From assembly GCA_016235805.1 (NCBI GenBank), contig JACRIY010000046.1, positions 1 to 64,000 on the forward strand: 64,000 nt of DNA, read 5' to 3'. Position 1 is the first letter of the stretch, and every line of letters starts with the position of its first letter. The notes below the pieces were generated by a model. It was given only the letters and a program-made list of their open reading frames with translations, was not told the origin of the DNA and did no database searches. The position numbers were made by a program, and so were the translations under genes. This document shows, piece after piece, positions 35,710-47,048 of the stretch. The stretch comes from Rhodocyclales bacterium. GTDB taxonomy: Bacteria; Pseudomonadota; Gammaproteobacteria; Burkholderiales; Rhodocyclaceae.

Positions 35710-35722
35710 GTCGGTCTCCATG

Positions 35723-36592
35723 TTAGCGCTTGATGCCCGGGCCTTTGTACGTCTGGCCGTTGGCGTTACCGATCATGTAGGTCAGCAGGTAGGCGACCGC
35801 GTCGGAGGCGTATTTCGGTTGCGGGAAACGCTGCTGCCGGAAACAGTCGCCCATGCGCCATTGATGGGTAAGCATCACGCCGCCCGTCATGCGATAGCCG
35901 GGCCAGCCCTGAACGCCGGAGAGAGCGCCCTTGGGCGTGGCGATGTTGGGCAGGTTCTGCATGCGGATGCGCTTGCCGTCGGAACCGTGGCAGGTGTTGC
36001 AGGAGAAGTCGTAGGGGCCGGCGCGATAGGCGGCGATCTCCTTGCCGATTTCATAGGCATCGCGCACCTTCGGATCCTTGAGCGGGACATCGATCTTCAT
36101 GTTGCGCGAATGGGCGGCGACATAAGTTACCAGGTTGGTGATGTCGGGCGTGAAGGTCTCGTTGGCGAAAGGCCTCTTGGCGATATCGTCAAACAGGAAG
36201 CCCTGTTTCTCGACCATGCACCAGACGATGCGTCTTTCCGCATCCATCACCGCGTCTGCGTCGGCGAAGTAGCGTGGCATCTTCACATAGGCACCGTCGA
36301 TCTTGCCGACACCCTGCCCCAGGTCACAGCTTTCGGCCAGCGAAACGTTTTTCGGTCCGCGTTTCGCCTTCCATTGCTCGGCGCCCTTCATCTCGAAAAG
36401 CTCGGCCGGGTTGCTGTCCTCCATCTCGGCGCGGAATTTTTCGAACTCGAGGGTTGCGGCGTCCTTTTCCTCGGCCACGGCTGCTTGCGCCGGCTTCGGT
36501 GCCGGTTTTGCCGCAGGCTTCTTGGGCGTCTGGGCAATGCTGCCGCCGACGAACGCCAGGGCGCACAGGGCGCCTATCAGGTGTTGCTTCAT
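35723..36592 (-). CDS. soxA: SoxA, mono-haem type sulfur-oxidation cytochrome
   Basis: 289 residues from the ATG at 36592 (MKQHLIGAL with GGAACC upstream); a long in-frame extension to 36709 runs into the soxZ end and is unlikely. A signal peptide ends near residue 20, then an Ala/Pro/Lys-rich link. Only one CxxCH is present (SCNTCHG). The N-terminal half has two lone cysteines (ESCDLGQG and VWCMVEKQG), consistent with the disulfide that replaces the second haem. The catalytic haem-ligand Cys is in GDCFRQQRFPQP. It works with SoxX. Confidence 0.95.
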   Translation of the reverse strand: MKQHLIGALCALAFVGGSIAQTPKKPAAKPAPKPAQAAVAEEKDAATLEFEKFRAEMEDSNPAELFEMKGAEQWKAKRGPKNVSLAESCDLGQGVGKIDGAYVKMPRYFADADAVMDAERRIVWCMVEKQGFLFDDIAKRPFANETFTPDITNLVTYVAAHSRNMKIDVPLKDPKVRDAYEIGKEIAAYRAGPYDFSCNTCHGSDGKRIRMQNLPNIATPKGALSGVQGWPGYRMTGGVMLTHQWRMGDCFRQQRFPQPKYASDAVAYLLTYMIGNANGQTYKGPGIKR

Positions 36593-36701
36593 GGGTTCCT
36601 CCTGTCGAGAATACGGGCGGGTGCATCCCGCCGCTATCTTATGGTTTCCCTGCCCACCTTGCTCAGCCGCGTTGCCGAGCAAGGTGGAAATTGCTGCCTT
36701 G

Positions 36702-37013
36702 TCAGGCAACCGTGGCTTCGTCGGTCCGCTTGTCGCCCTTGTTGTCGACCCAGTTCACGACGACCTTGTCGCCTGCCTTGGCGCCTTTCATCTTGAAGCC
36801 GAAGACCGGATTGCGCGAAACGGAGGTGCCGATCTGGCCATCGACCACCCGCTTGCCGGCGACGTCGACCGTCATCGACTGGATGAAATGGGCCGGCACG
36901 GTGGCGCCAGCCGCGTCCTTGCGCTGGCCGGTTTCCATCGGGTGTCCCATCAGGATGCGGATTTCTGCGACGTCGCCTTTGATCTGGGCGCGAATTTTCA
37001 TCGGATCTGCCAT
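36702..37013 (-). CDS. soxZ: SoxZ, sulfur carrier complex subunit
   Basis: 103 residues, no signal peptide. Blocks: IRAQIKGDVAEIRILMGHPMETGQRKD (outline of 7-33), PAHFIQSMTV and DKVVVNWVDNKGDKR, an immunoglobulin-like fold of the SoxYZ heterodimer. It is exported with SoxY, which carries the Tat signal. It lies 31 bp after soxY and 109 bp before soxA. Confidence 0.95.
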   Translation of the reverse strand: MADPMKIRAQIKGDVAEIRILMGHPMETGQRKDAAGATVPAHFIQSMTVDVAGKRVVDGQIGTSVSRNPVFGFKMKGAKAGDKVVVNWVDNKGDKRTDEATVA

Positions 37014-37044
37014 GGTGTTTTCCTTTTGTTCCTGTAGGGTTGTT

Positions 37045-37521
37045 TCAACCGCCGCAGCCGCCGACGGTGACCTTGACTTCCTTTTGTGCCGTGTAGAACT
37101 TGCCGTCGGCCTTGGCGACAGCCTTGACCAGGGACGTCTGTCCCATTTTCAGGCGTGCCGAAACGTCGGCTACCGCTCCGTTGGCAAATTCGAAATGGGC
37201 GCACAGCGGCGACGGATTCTTCTCGACCAGGATAGAGATCGAACTGGTTTTCGGGATGTTGCAGGTCACGTCCACCGGAACCACGGCGCCGTTTTCCGCA
37301 ATGTCCGGCACCTTCAACATCAGGTCCTTGCTTTCGGAAGTGCTCGCGGCGCCGATGCCCTTGAGCGCGCCGGCCGTGTCCTTGGCTTCGAAGGCGGCCT
37401 TGTTCCAGTCGGCGGCATAGACTGCGGTGGGCTTGAGTACACCGGCCAGCACCAGTGCGGACAGGGCTCCCAGGCTGCCTGCGCCGCGAAGCACCGTTCT
37501 CCGTGCGGGGTTCATTTCCAT
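37045..37521 (-). CDS. soxY: SoxY, sulfur carrier with C-terminal GGCGG
   Basis: 158 residues. A Tat signal (ARRTVLRGAGSLG) is cleaved near residue 36 (AYA-AD type). The protein ends TVGGCGG, the swinging arm whose cysteine carries the sulfur intermediates. A second cysteine pair lies in DVTCNIPK and SPLCAHFEF. GGAGGAGA precedes the start. It is the first gene of the operon. Confidence 0.97.
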   Translation of the reverse strand: MEMNPARRTVLRGAGSLGALSALVLAGVLKPTAVYAADWNKAAFEAKDTAGALKGIGAASTSESKDLMLKVPDIAENGAVVPVDVTCNIPKTSSISILVEKNPSPLCAHFEFANGAVADVSARLKMGQTSLVKAVAKADGKFYTAQKEVKVTVGGCGG

Positions 37522-37765
37522 TGCTTTGATCTCCTCCGTAACATCAGATTGATTGTCGGCTGCGCCGCCGCCAAACCTATCACCGAATCTACGAGCAATA
37601 AAGCATCGCCCGACGCAGCATGTCGATTCAACAAAATATAAGTTTTACACAGCAGGCTCGGGAAGCTAATGAAAATTCGCTATTCGTGCAATCGCCAAAG
37701 CAATGGAATATATCGCCCCGGGAATTCGTCAATTGCCTATTGCAACGCAGCAATCGCCGATTGGA
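37522..37765 (-). promoter_or_regulatory. sox operon upstream region
   Basis: A 244-bp gap between kup and soxY, both minus strand. It is AT-rich around 37620-37680 and must hold the sox promoter. I see no clear -35/-10 pair or operator, so only the region is reported. Confidence 0.4.
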
Positions 37766-39661
37766 TCAGAGCTCGACCTGGGTACCGAGTTCCACCACGC
37801 GATTGGTCGGCAGCTTGAAAAAATCCGTTGCGGTGTCGGCGTTGCGGAACATCCACATGAACAGCACCTGGCGCCACAGCGTCATGGCCGGCACGCGGTT
37901 GGGGACGATGGTTTCGCGGCCGAGGAAGAACGAGGTTTCCATCATTTCGATCGGCGCCATGCCATGCTCGCCGCAGCGTTCCAGCGCCAGCGGGATGTTG
38001 GGGTCATCCTTGAAACCGTAACGCAGCATGACCCGGTAGAAGCCGTCGCTGAGCGGTTCAACCACAATGCGCTCGGCTTCGTCGACGTGTGGAATGTCCT
38101 GCATGCTGACATTCAGCAGCACCACGCGCTCGTGCAGCACCTTGTTGTGCAGCAGGTTGTGCAGCATGGCGCGCGGCACCCCGTCGGGGCGCGTGGTCAT
38201 GAAAATTCCGGTTCCGGCGACGCGATGCGGCCCGCCATACTTGAGGCTGGAGAGGAAGGCATCGAGCGGCATCGAGTCCTCCTGAAGCCTTTCGTAGAGC
38301 AGGGCGCGGCCGCGCTTCCAGGTCGCGAACAGCGTGAAGATGCCGAGGCCGAGGAGCAGGGGGAACCATCCGCCATCGAGAACCTTCACCAGGTTGGCGG
38401 AGAAGAACGCGAAATCGACCACGATGAACAGGGCGAGGAACAGTCCGGCCTGCAGCCAGTTCCAGTTCCACAGGGCGCGCACCACGACGAAGGCGAGCAG
38501 GGTGTCGATCATCATGGTCAGCGTCACGGCGATGCCGTAGGCCGAAGCCAGGTTCGACGAAGACTTGAAGCCGAGCACCAGGATGATCACGGCCAGCAGC
38601 AACAGCCAGTTGATGTTGGGCACGTAGATCTGCCCCTTTTCGCGCTCGGAGGTGAACTTCACCTGGATGCGCGGGCAGTAGCCCAGTTGCATCGCCTGGC
38701 TGGTCAACGAGAATGCGCCGGAAATGACCGCCTGAGAGGCGATTACCGTGGCGGCCGTGGCGAGCACGACCATCGGGTAGAGCAGGCCGTCGGGCACCAA
38801 CATGAAGAAGGGATTCTTGATCGCTGCCGGGTTGTCGAGGATAAGCGCGCCCTGTCCGAGGTAGTTCAGGTACAGGCAGGGAAACACATAGACCAGCCAG
38901 GCCCATTTGATGGATCGCCTGCCGAAATGTCCCATGTCGGCATACAGGGCTTCGCCGCCGGTGATCGCCAGCACCACGGCGCCGAGCGCCAGCCAGGCGT
39001 GGGAGCGGTTTTCGAGGAAGAAGTGCGCCGCATACCAGGGATTGATTGCCGCGAGCACGTCGGGATGCTTGAGGATGTTCCACACGCCCAGGGCACCGAG
39101 GGTGCCGAACCAGAACAGCATTATGGGCCCGAACAGTGCGCCGACGCTGGCGGTGCCGCGCGGCTGGAACAGGAACAGGCCGCACAGCACTATAACGGTG
39201 ATCGGCACCACGTAGGGCTTGAACATCGGGGTGGCGACTTCCAGGCCCTCGACCGCCGACAGCACCGACATCGCCGGGGTGATCACCGCGTCGCCATAGA
39301 ACAACCCGGCGCCGAAGATGCCCAGGCCCGACATCAGCCACAGCATGCGCGGCCCGGCGCCCTGCGTGCGCAGGGCGAGCGAGGTCAGCGCCATGATGCC
39401 GCCTTCGCCGCGGTTGTCGGCGCGGGTGATGAACATCACGTACTTGAGCGAGACCGTGATGGTCAGCGCCCAGAAGATCAGAGAGAGGATGCCCAGCAGG
39501 TTGTCTGCGGACACCGCGACCGCGTGCGGGCCGTTGAAGACTTCCTTCATGGTGTAGAGCGGACTGGTGCCGATGTCGCCGTAAACCACGCCCATGGCCG
39601 CCACGGACGTGGCGAGGAGGCGTGGGGATGACGTGCCGGCTGAATTGCTGCTTTGCACCAT
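37766..39661 (-). CDS. kup: Kup-type potassium uptake protein
   Basis: 631 residues, the normal length. About twelve membrane helices fill residues 20-440. The family start block VVYGDIGTSPLYTMKE lies near 25-40, with LTITVSLKYV, and GGEALYADMGHFG in the middle. A cytoplasmic C-terminal part of about 190 residues follows. It imports K+ with protons under low-K or acid conditions. It is divergent from the tRNA-Leu gene and upstream of the sox promoter region. Confidence 0.95.
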   Translation of the reverse strand: MVQSSNSAGTSSPRLLATSVAAMGVVYGDIGTSPLYTMKEVFNGPHAVAVSADNLLGILSLIFWALTITVSLKYVMFITRADNRGEGGIMALTSLALRTQGAGPRMLWLMSGLGIFGAGLFYGDAVITPAMSVLSAVEGLEVATPMFKPYVVPITVIVLCGLFLFQPRGTASVGALFGPIMLFWFGTLGALGVWNILKHPDVLAAINPWYAAHFFLENRSHAWLALGAVVLAITGGEALYADMGHFGRRSIKWAWLVYVFPCLYLNYLGQGALILDNPAAIKNPFFMLVPDGLLYPMVVLATAATVIASQAVISGAFSLTSQAMQLGYCPRIQVKFTSEREKGQIYVPNINWLLLLAVIILVLGFKSSSNLASAYGIAVTLTMMIDTLLAFVVVRALWNWNWLQAGLFLALFIVVDFAFFSANLVKVLDGGWFPLLLGLGIFTLFATWKRGRALLYERLQEDSMPLDAFLSSLKYGGPHRVAGTGIFMTTRPDGVPRAMLHNLLHNKVLHERVVLLNVSMQDIPHVDEAERIVVEPLSDGFYRVMLRYGFKDDPNIPLALERCGEHGMAPIEMMETSFFLGRETIVPNRVPAMTLWRQVLFMWMFRNADTATDFFKLPTNRVVELGTQVEL

Positions 39662-39752
39662 TGGCGAATTATAGGCGCTTCGTTATATGTGTGCGATGCT
39701 GCAGACGCTGCACACCCGCGCGTGGTGCCGAATGGGGAGACCGCGCTGCGCG

Positions 39753-39800
39753 AAAAGTCGGCGCCCCAAAGGGACTTCCTGCGGTCGCTGGCGACACGGC
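39753..39800 (-). repeat. Dispersed 24-bp motif, copy 11 (minus), split by about 24 bp
   Basis: On the minus strand, GCCGTGTCGCCAGC (39787-39800) and GCGCCGACTTTT (39753-39764) are both perfect to consensus but separated by extra sequence that ends in CCTTTGGG. A GCG occurs at both junctions. It lies between kup and tRNA-Leu. Confidence 0.7.
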
Positions 39801-39822
39801 AGGTAGACGCGGCAGGGGGAGA

Positions 39823-39851
39823 TTGTGGGACGCGCGGGATTGTCGGATAAT
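39823..39851 (+). promoter_or_regulatory. Predicted promoter for tRNA-Leu
   Basis: TTGTGG, a 17-bp spacer, then GATAAT (5 of 6 to the -10 consensus), about 44 bp before the tRNA 5' end. Confidence 0.5.
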
Positions 39852-39894
39852 GCGCGCCTTCCGCAGCCGGTAGTATCGGGTTGCACCATCCCGG

Positions 39895-39979
39895 GCCGGG
39901 GTGACGGAATCGGTAGACGTAGCGGTCTCAAACACCGCCGCCGCAAGGCATGGGGATTCGACTTCCCCCCCCGGCACCA
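39895..39979 (+). tRNA. tRNA-Leu (anticodon CAA)
   Basis: 85 nt with encoded CCA. Acceptor GCCGGGG pairs with CCCCGGC. D-arm includes GAATCGGTAGA. Anticodon stem GCGGT/ACCGC closes the loop CTCAAAC, giving anticodon CAA for UUG codons. The long variable arm (CGCCGCAAGGCA) and T-arm GGGGA-TTCGACT-TCCCC complete a class II leucine tRNA. Confidence 0.95.
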
Positions 39980-40105
39980 GCATTTTGTGAGGCATGCCAG
40001 CCCGCCAGGGCCGCCACGGCCGCTGCCACGGTGGAAAATCGGCGCCAATCCGGATTACACTTTGCCTTGAGTGCAGATTGCAGTCTTCGCGGAGGTTATC
40101 GATTG

Positions 40106-40804
40106 ATGTCGCCAAATCCGGGCGTTTCCTTGACGGTTCTTAGGGCGTTGCCGATTTTCGAGATGCTCGACGACGAATGCCTCAGGCCGCTTACCCGTGT
40201 CGCCATGCTGCGCCACATTCCCCGCCACACCGTGGTACTGCAGGCCGGAGACCATACCGACAACATCTACTTCGTGCTGTCCGGGGCGTTGAAGGTCCAG
40301 GTCAGCGACGAGGAAGGGCGCGAGGTGATCCTGTCGATGCTCGGCCCCGGCGAGTTGTTCGGCGAAATGGGCGTGCTCGACGACCATCCCCGATCGGCTA
40401 CCGTGCTGGCGGTCGAGTCGAGCGACGTGGTGGTGATGGGCAAGGAGGACTTCAAGCATTGCCTGGTCGACAACCCGGACGTTTCCCTGTTCATCATGCG
40501 CAGCCTGACCAAGCGCCTGCGCCTAGCCGACCGCAACATCGAGAGCCTCGCCCTGCTCGACGTCTATGGGCGCGTGGCGCGCCTGCTGCTCGAATCGGCG
40601 GAGACGATCGACGGACGCAAGGTCGTGACGCACAAGATGACCAAACAGGACATTGCCAAGATGATCGGCGCGTCGCGCGAGATGGTGAGCCGCGTGATGC
40701 GCGACCTGACGGCACAAGGCTTGATCCAGGAGCACGATGGCCAGCTAATCCTGGTCGACCTGGCGGCATTCCGCCGACACGGCGATCTCGATGCCTTGAC
40801 TTGA
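40106..40804 (+). CDS. Crp/Fnr-family transcriptional regulator
   Basis: 232 residues from the ATG at 40106, which has GGAGG ten bases upstream. A longer in-frame ORF runs back into the tRNA and is rejected. N-terminal cyclic-nucleotide-binding-like domain (about 18-130, with [18 protein letters not shown] and [21 protein letters not shown]). C-terminal winged helix with [20 protein letters not shown]. The N-terminal cysteine cluster of FNR is absent, so it is Crp-like; it may bind cAMP or another ligand. Confidence 0.94.
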   Translation: MSPNPGVSLTVLRALPIFEMLDDECLRPLTRVAMLRHIPRHTVVLQAGDHTDNIYFVLSGALKVQVSDEEGREVILSMLGPGELFGEMGVLDDHPRSATVLAVESSDVVVMGKEDFKHCLVDNPDVSLFIMRSLTKRLRLADRNIESLALLDVYGRVARLLLESAETIDGRKVVTHKMTKQDIAKMIGASREMVSRVMRDLTAQGLIQEHDGQLILVDLAAFRRHGDLDALT

Positions 40805-40928
40805 AAGGCGGCGGCACCGAAACGATTTACCCGATGCTCGCACCACCTGCCCGCCGCGGCCATTCGTCGCGGTGGCTGCTGCGGACATGTCCGCCATGCC
40901 TGCGGCCGTTTCCGCCTCAATGCCAACG

Positions 40929-43066
<2,138 letters not shown>

Positions 43067-43102
43067 TTCACCGGTTCTGTCCGACAATCCTGGAGATACA
43101 CA

Positions 43103-43444
43103 GTGCTGATTTCAAATGCTTACGCGCAGGCGGCCGGCGCCGCCCAAGACCCCACCGGCGGTTTGATGGGCATGCTGCCCATTCTGCTGATGTTCGTCGT
43201 GCTCTGGTTCGTCATGATCCGGCCGCAGATGAAGAAGGCCAAGGAGCAGCAGAAGATGGTCAGCGAACTGGCCAAGGGCGACGAAGTGGTTACCCAGGGC
43301 GGCATCACCGGCCGCATTTCCAAGGTCGGCGAGAATTACCTGAGCCTGGAAGTCGCGGAAGGCAAGGATGGCCCGGTGGTGATCACCGTGCAGAAAAATG
43401 CCGTGGGCGCGCTGTTGCCCAAGGGTACGCTCAAGAATCTGTAA
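43103..43444 (+). CDS. yajC: YajC, Sec translocase accessory subunit
   Basis: 113 residues from GTG 43103, with TGGAG seven bases upstream. One membrane helix (about 22-42, MLPILLMFVVLWFVMIRPQ), then GDEVVTQGGITGRISKV in the soluble part. It joins SecD and SecF in the holotranslocon. Confidence 0.96.
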   Translation: MLISNAYAQAAGAAQDPTGGLMGMLPILLMFVVLWFVMIRPQMKKAKEQQKMVSELAKGDEVVTQGGITGRISKVGENYLSLEVAEGKDGPVVITVQKNAVGALLPKGTLKNL

Positions 43445-43520
43445 CGCGCGAAGGGCGATTGCGCGGCCTTGAGGTCGCGCGGCGCTCCTTCCACATCCCT
43501 TCCTTCTTCCTGCCGAAAAA

Positions 43521-45389
43521 ATGAATCGCTATCCTCTCTGGAAGAATGCCACGGTCCTGATCGCCCTGGTGCTCGGCCTGCTGTACACCCTGCCCAACTT
43601 TTTTGGCGAGGCGCCCGCCGTGCAGGTGGCCAGCGTCAAGGCGACGCACAAGGTCGACGCGCGGCTGATGTCGCAGGTGGAGGCGGCGCTCAAGGCCGCC
43701 GCGGTGACGCCGCAGGGCGTGGTGCTCGACCTCAACAGCATACGGGTGCGCCTGGCCGACACCGATACCCAGCTCAAGGCCAAGGACGCCATCGAGAAAG
43801 CGCTGAATCCGGTGGCGGCGGAGGCGAGCTACAGCGTCGCGCTCAACCTGGTATCCGACTCGCCCAACTGGCTGAGCGGAATCCATGCGCTGCCGATGTA
43901 TCTCGGCCTCGACCTGCGTGGCGGCGTGCACTTCCTGTTGCAGGTGGACATGAAGGGCGCCCTGACCAAGCGGCTCGATTCGATCGGCGCCGATTTGCGC
44001 GGCCTGATGCGCGACAAGAACATCCGCCATGGCGGCATCGTGCGCGAAGGCCAGACGGTGGCGATCCGTTTCCGCGACGCGGAAGCCCGCGACAAGGCGC
44101 GCGCCGTGCTGAACGACAGCCAGCCCGACCTGCAACTGGTCGACGCCCAGGACGGTGCCGATTTCCGTTTGGTGGCGACCCTCAAGCTGCAGGCCGAGAA
44201 GCGCATCCAGGAGTTCGCGGTGAAGCAGAACATCACGACCCTGCACAATCGCATCAACGAACTCGGCGTCGCCGAACCGGTGATCCAGCAGCAGGGCATC
44301 GACCGGATCGTGGTGCAGCTGCCCGGCGTGCAGGACACCGCCAAGGCGAAGGACATCCTGGGCCGCACGGCGACCCTGGAAGTACGCATGGTCGACGACG
44401 AGGCCAGCGCCAACATGGACATCATGGAGCAGGCGGCGCGCGGCCAGCCGCCCCCGGGCACCGAGTACTACATCGAGCGTGGCGGGCGCGGCCTGCTGGT
44501 CAAGAAACAGGTGGTACTGACCGGCGAGCGGCTGACCGACGCCCAGGCTGGATTCGACAGCCAGACCCAGGAGCCGGCGGTGCATTTGTCGCTCGACTCC
44601 TCCGGCGCGCGCATCTTCAAGGACGTGACGCGCGAGAGCGTCGGCAAGCGCATGGCGATCCTGCTGATCGAGAAGGGCAAGGGAGAAGTGGTCACCGCTC
44701 CGGTGATTCGCACGGAGATCGGCGGCGGCCGGGTGCAGATCTCGGGGCGCATGAGCACCGTCGAGGCGAATGACGTGGCCCTGTTGCTGCGCGCGGGATC
44801 GCTTGCGGCGCCGATGGAGATCATCGAGGAGCGCACGGTCGGTCCCAGTCTCGGCGCCGACAACATCGCCAAGGGCTTCAACTCGACGATGTGGGGCTTC
44901 ATCGCCATCTCGGTGTTCATGATCTCGTACTACCTGCTGTTCGGGGTCGTCTCGGTCCTGGCGCTGTCGGCCAACCTGCTGTTCCTGGTGGCGCTGCTGT
45001 CCCTGCTGCAGGCGACGTTGACGCTGCCCGGCATCGCCGCCATCGCCCTGACGCTGGGCATGGCGATCGACGCCAACGTGCTGATCAACGAGCGGGTGCG
45101 CGAGGAGTTGCGCGGCGGCAATTCGCCGCAGGCGTCGATCACCGCCGGCTACGAACGCGCCTGGGCCACCATCCTGGATTCGAACATCACCACCCTGATC
45201 GCCGGCGTCGCCCTGCTGATCTTCGGTTCCGGCCCGGTGCGCGGCTTCGCGGTGGTGCATTGCCTGGGCATCCTGACCTCGATCTTCAGTTCGGTCGTGG
45301 TCTCGCGCGCTCTGATCAACCTGATCTACGGCCACCGGCGCAAGCTGGGCTCGGTGAGCATCGGCCAGGTCTGGAAACCGGGAGTCTGA
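43521..45389 (+). CDS. secD: SecD, protein-export membrane protein
   Basis: 622 residues. A first membrane helix (about 8-28) is followed by a large periplasmic region with LGLDLRGGVHFLLQVD. The C-terminal five helices carry LTLPGIAAIALTLGMAIDANVLINERVREE, which includes the conserved Asp/Arg used in proton-driven translocation. It pulls proteins across the membrane after SecA/SecYEG. One base separates it from secF. Confidence 0.97.
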   Translation: MNRYPLWKNATVLIALVLGLLYTLPNFFGEAPAVQVASVKATHKVDARLMSQVEAALKAAAVTPQGVVLDLNSIRVRLADTDTQLKAKDAIEKALNPVAAEASYSVALNLVSDSPNWLSGIHALPMYLGLDLRGGVHFLLQVDMKGALTKRLDSIGADLRGLMRDKNIRHGGIVREGQTVAIRFRDAEARDKARAVLNDSQPDLQLVDAQDGADFRLVATLKLQAEKRIQEFAVKQNITTLHNRINELGVAEPVIQQQGIDRIVVQLPGVQDTAKAKDILGRTATLEVRMVDDEASANMDIMEQAARGQPPPGTEYYIERGGRGLLVKKQVVLTGERLTDAQAGFDSQTQEPAVHLSLDSSGARIFKDVTRESVGKRMAILLIEKGKGEVVTAPVIRTEIGGGRVQISGRMSTVEANDVALLLRAGSLAAPMEIIEERTVGPSLGADNIAKGFNSTMWGFIAISVFMISYYLLFGVVSVLALSANLLFLVALLSLLQATLTLPGIAAIALTLGMAIDANVLINERVREELRGGNSPQASITAGYERAWATILDSNITTLIAGVALLIFGSGPVRGFAVVHCLGILTSIFSSVVVSRALINLIYGHRRKLGSVSIGQVWKPGV

Positions 45390-45390
45390 G

Positions 45391-46362
45391 ATGGAATTTT
45401 TCCGCATACGCAAAGACATTCCCTTCATGCGCCATGCCCTGGTGTTCAACATCATCTCGTTGATCACCTTCCTCGCCGCGGTGTTCTTCCTGGCGACCAA
45501 GGGGCTGCATTTTTCGGTCGAGTTTACCGGCGGCACGCTGTTGGAAGTCAGTTATACCCAGGCGCCGGACCTGGGAAAGATCCGCCAGCAACTGGAAAGC
45601 GACGGCTTTGCCGATCCGCAGGTACAGAACTTCGGTTCCTCGCGCGACGTGCTGATCCGTGTGCCGCTGACCAAGGGCGCCGAAAGTTCCAAGGTCGGCG
45701 AGCAGGTCATGGCCTCGTTGATGAAAGTTCCCGAAGGGACGCAGAGTGCCGGCGCTGGCGGCACTGCCTCGGCGATGACGCCGCAGCTCAAGCGGGTCGA
45801 GTTCGTCGGTCCCCAAGTCGGCAAGGAACTCGCCGAAGACGGCGCGCTGGCCCTGCTGCTGGTGATCGTCGGCATCGTGCTGTATCTGGCGTTTCGCTTC
45901 GAGTGGCGCTTCGCCGTATCCGCCATCATCGCCAACCTGCATGACGTTGTGATCATCCTCGGCTTCTTCGCTTTCTTCCGGTGGGAGTTTTCCCTGCCGG
46001 TGCTGGCCGCCGTGCTGGCGGTACTGGGCTATTCGGTGAACGAATCGGTGGTGGTCTTCGACCGCGTGCGCGAAACCTTCAAGAAGAAACGTGGCATGAC
46101 GACGCCGCAGGTGCTCGACCACGCCATCACCAGCACTATTTCGCGCACCATCATCACCCATGGCTCGACGCAGATGATGGTCACTTCCATGTTGATCTTC
46201 GGTGGCGCGGCGCTGCACTATTTCGCGCTGGCCCTGACCATCGGCATCTGTTTTGGCATCTACTCCTCGGTGCTGGTCGCCAGCCCGCTGGTGATGTGGA
46301 TGGGCGTGTCGCGCGAGCAGTTCGTCAAGCCCAAAGCCGAGAAGCAGGAGGCCGTCGTCTGA
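45391..46362 (+). CDS. secF: SecF, protein-export membrane protein
   Basis: 323 residues, six helices. Blocks FSVEFTGGTLLEVSY near the start and LGYSVNESVVVFDRVRETFKK in the middle (SecF signature). Residues SAGAGGTA are encoded by a weak copy of the dispersed motif. The TGA stop shares its A with the ATG of the cytochrome b gene. Confidence 0.97.
   Translation: MEFFRIRKDIPFMRHALVFNIISLITFLAAVFFLATKGLHFSVEFTGGTLLEVSYTQAPDLGKIRQQLESDGFADPQVQNFGSSRDVLIRVPLTKGAESSKVGEQVMASLMKVPEGTQSAGAGGTASAMTPQLKRVEFVGPQVGKELAEDGALALLLVIVGIVLYLAFRFEWRFAVSAIIANLHDVVIILGFFAFFRWEFSLPVLAAVLAVLGYSVNESVVVFDRVRETFKKKRGMTTPQVLDHAITSTISRTIITHGSTQMMVTSMLIFGGAALHYFALALTIGICFGIYSSVLVASPLVMWMGVSREQFVKPKAEKQEAVV
45744..45767 (-). 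repeat. Degenerate candidate copy of the dispersed motif (minus), inside secF
   Basis: On the minus strand it matches the core CGCCAGCGCCG but differs at four or more other positions. Read antisense as SAGAGGTA. It may be ordinary GC-rich code. Confidence 0.35.
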
Positions 46363-47048
46363 TGCAGCGCATCCTGGTCTGGGACCTGCCGCTGCGGCTG
46401 TTCCATTGGCTGCTGGTGGTATGCGTAACGGGTTCCTTCGTCAGTGCGAAGATCGGCGGCAACGCGATGGTCTGGCATGGCCGCTTCGGCCTGGTCGTGG
46501 TGGGCTTGCTGGTATTCCGGCTAATCTGGGGTTTTGTCGGTTCGACCTACGCCCGCTTCTTCCAGTTCGTGCGCGGACCCGCTGGCATCATTGCCTACAT
46601 TCGTGGCCAGTGGCACGGCGAAGGCCACAACCCGCTAGGCGCGCTTTCCGTTCTGGCCATGCTCGGCACCCTGCTTCTGCTGGTGGCGACTGGCTTGTTC
46701 TCGAATGACGACATCGCCTTCGAAGGCCCGTTGTATGCGCTGGTTGGCAAGGATCTGTCGGATCGCGTGGTGGGCATCCACCGCCTGGTCGAACCACTGA
46801 TCATCCTGCTGGTGGTGGCGCACCTTGCCGCGATCGCCTTCTATGTTCGGATCAAGAAGGAAACCCTGATCATGCCAATGATCACCGGTAGAAAGGTCGG
46901 CGCTGGCGATACGGCGCAAGGCGGCGGCGCGATTGCTTTCTGCATTGCGCTGGCAATGGCCTTGGGAGCTGCATACGGAGCCAGCGGTGCCTGGATCACT
47001 TTGCCACCCCAGGCGACTCCGCCGCCTGCTGCCGCACCGAACTGGTAA
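46362..47048 (+). CDS. Cytochrome b561-family membrane protein
   Basis: 228 residues. Four membrane helices in the first 170 residues. Histidines suited to ligate haem b lie in LRLFHWLL (about 15), NAMVWHGRFG (about 40), QWHGEGHNPLG and VVGIHRLVE (about 140), plus AHLAAIAFY. This is the b561/YodB-type pattern that passes electrons between quinol and periplasmic partners. After MITGRK the segment KVGAGDTA is encoded by an antisense copy of the dispersed motif. A short Pro/Ala tail ends the protein. It shares the secF TGATG, so it is coupled to secF, and faces a cytochrome c' gene. Confidence 0.9.
   Translation: MQRILVWDLPLRLFHWLLVVCVTGSFVSAKIGGNAMVWHGRFGLVVVGLLVFRLIWGFVGSTYARFFQFVRGPAGIIAYIRGQWHGEGHNPLGALSVLAMLGTLLLLVATGLFSNDDIAFEGPLYALVGKDLSDRVVGIHRLVEPLIILLVVAHLAAIAFYVRIKKETLIMPMITGRKVGAGDTAQGGGAIAFCIALAMALGAAYGASGAWITLPPQATPPPAAAPNW
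46891..46915 (-). repeat. Dispersed 24-bp motif, copy 13 (minus), inside the cytochrome b gene
   Basis: GCCGTATCGCCA then GCGCCGACCTTT on the minus strand. Read antisense as KVGAGDTA. Confidence 0.8.

Noticed and set aside
37703-39631. A 642-codon plus-strand frame
   Set aside because: Antisense to kup; low-complexity His/Gln/Glu composition.
40032-40046. Partial motif GAAAATCGGCGCC before the Crp-like gene
   Set aside because: Only one half matches and with a mismatch; too weak.
39950-40105. An N-terminal extension of the Crp-like regulator
   Set aside because: It runs into the tRNA-Leu gene, while ATG 40106 has GGAGG and the family start.
40106-40804. FNR-type oxygen sensor
   Set aside because: The N-terminal cysteine cluster for the iron-sulfur centre is missing.
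43431-45536. A 701-codon minus-strand frame
   Set aside because: Antisense to secD; no recognisable domain.
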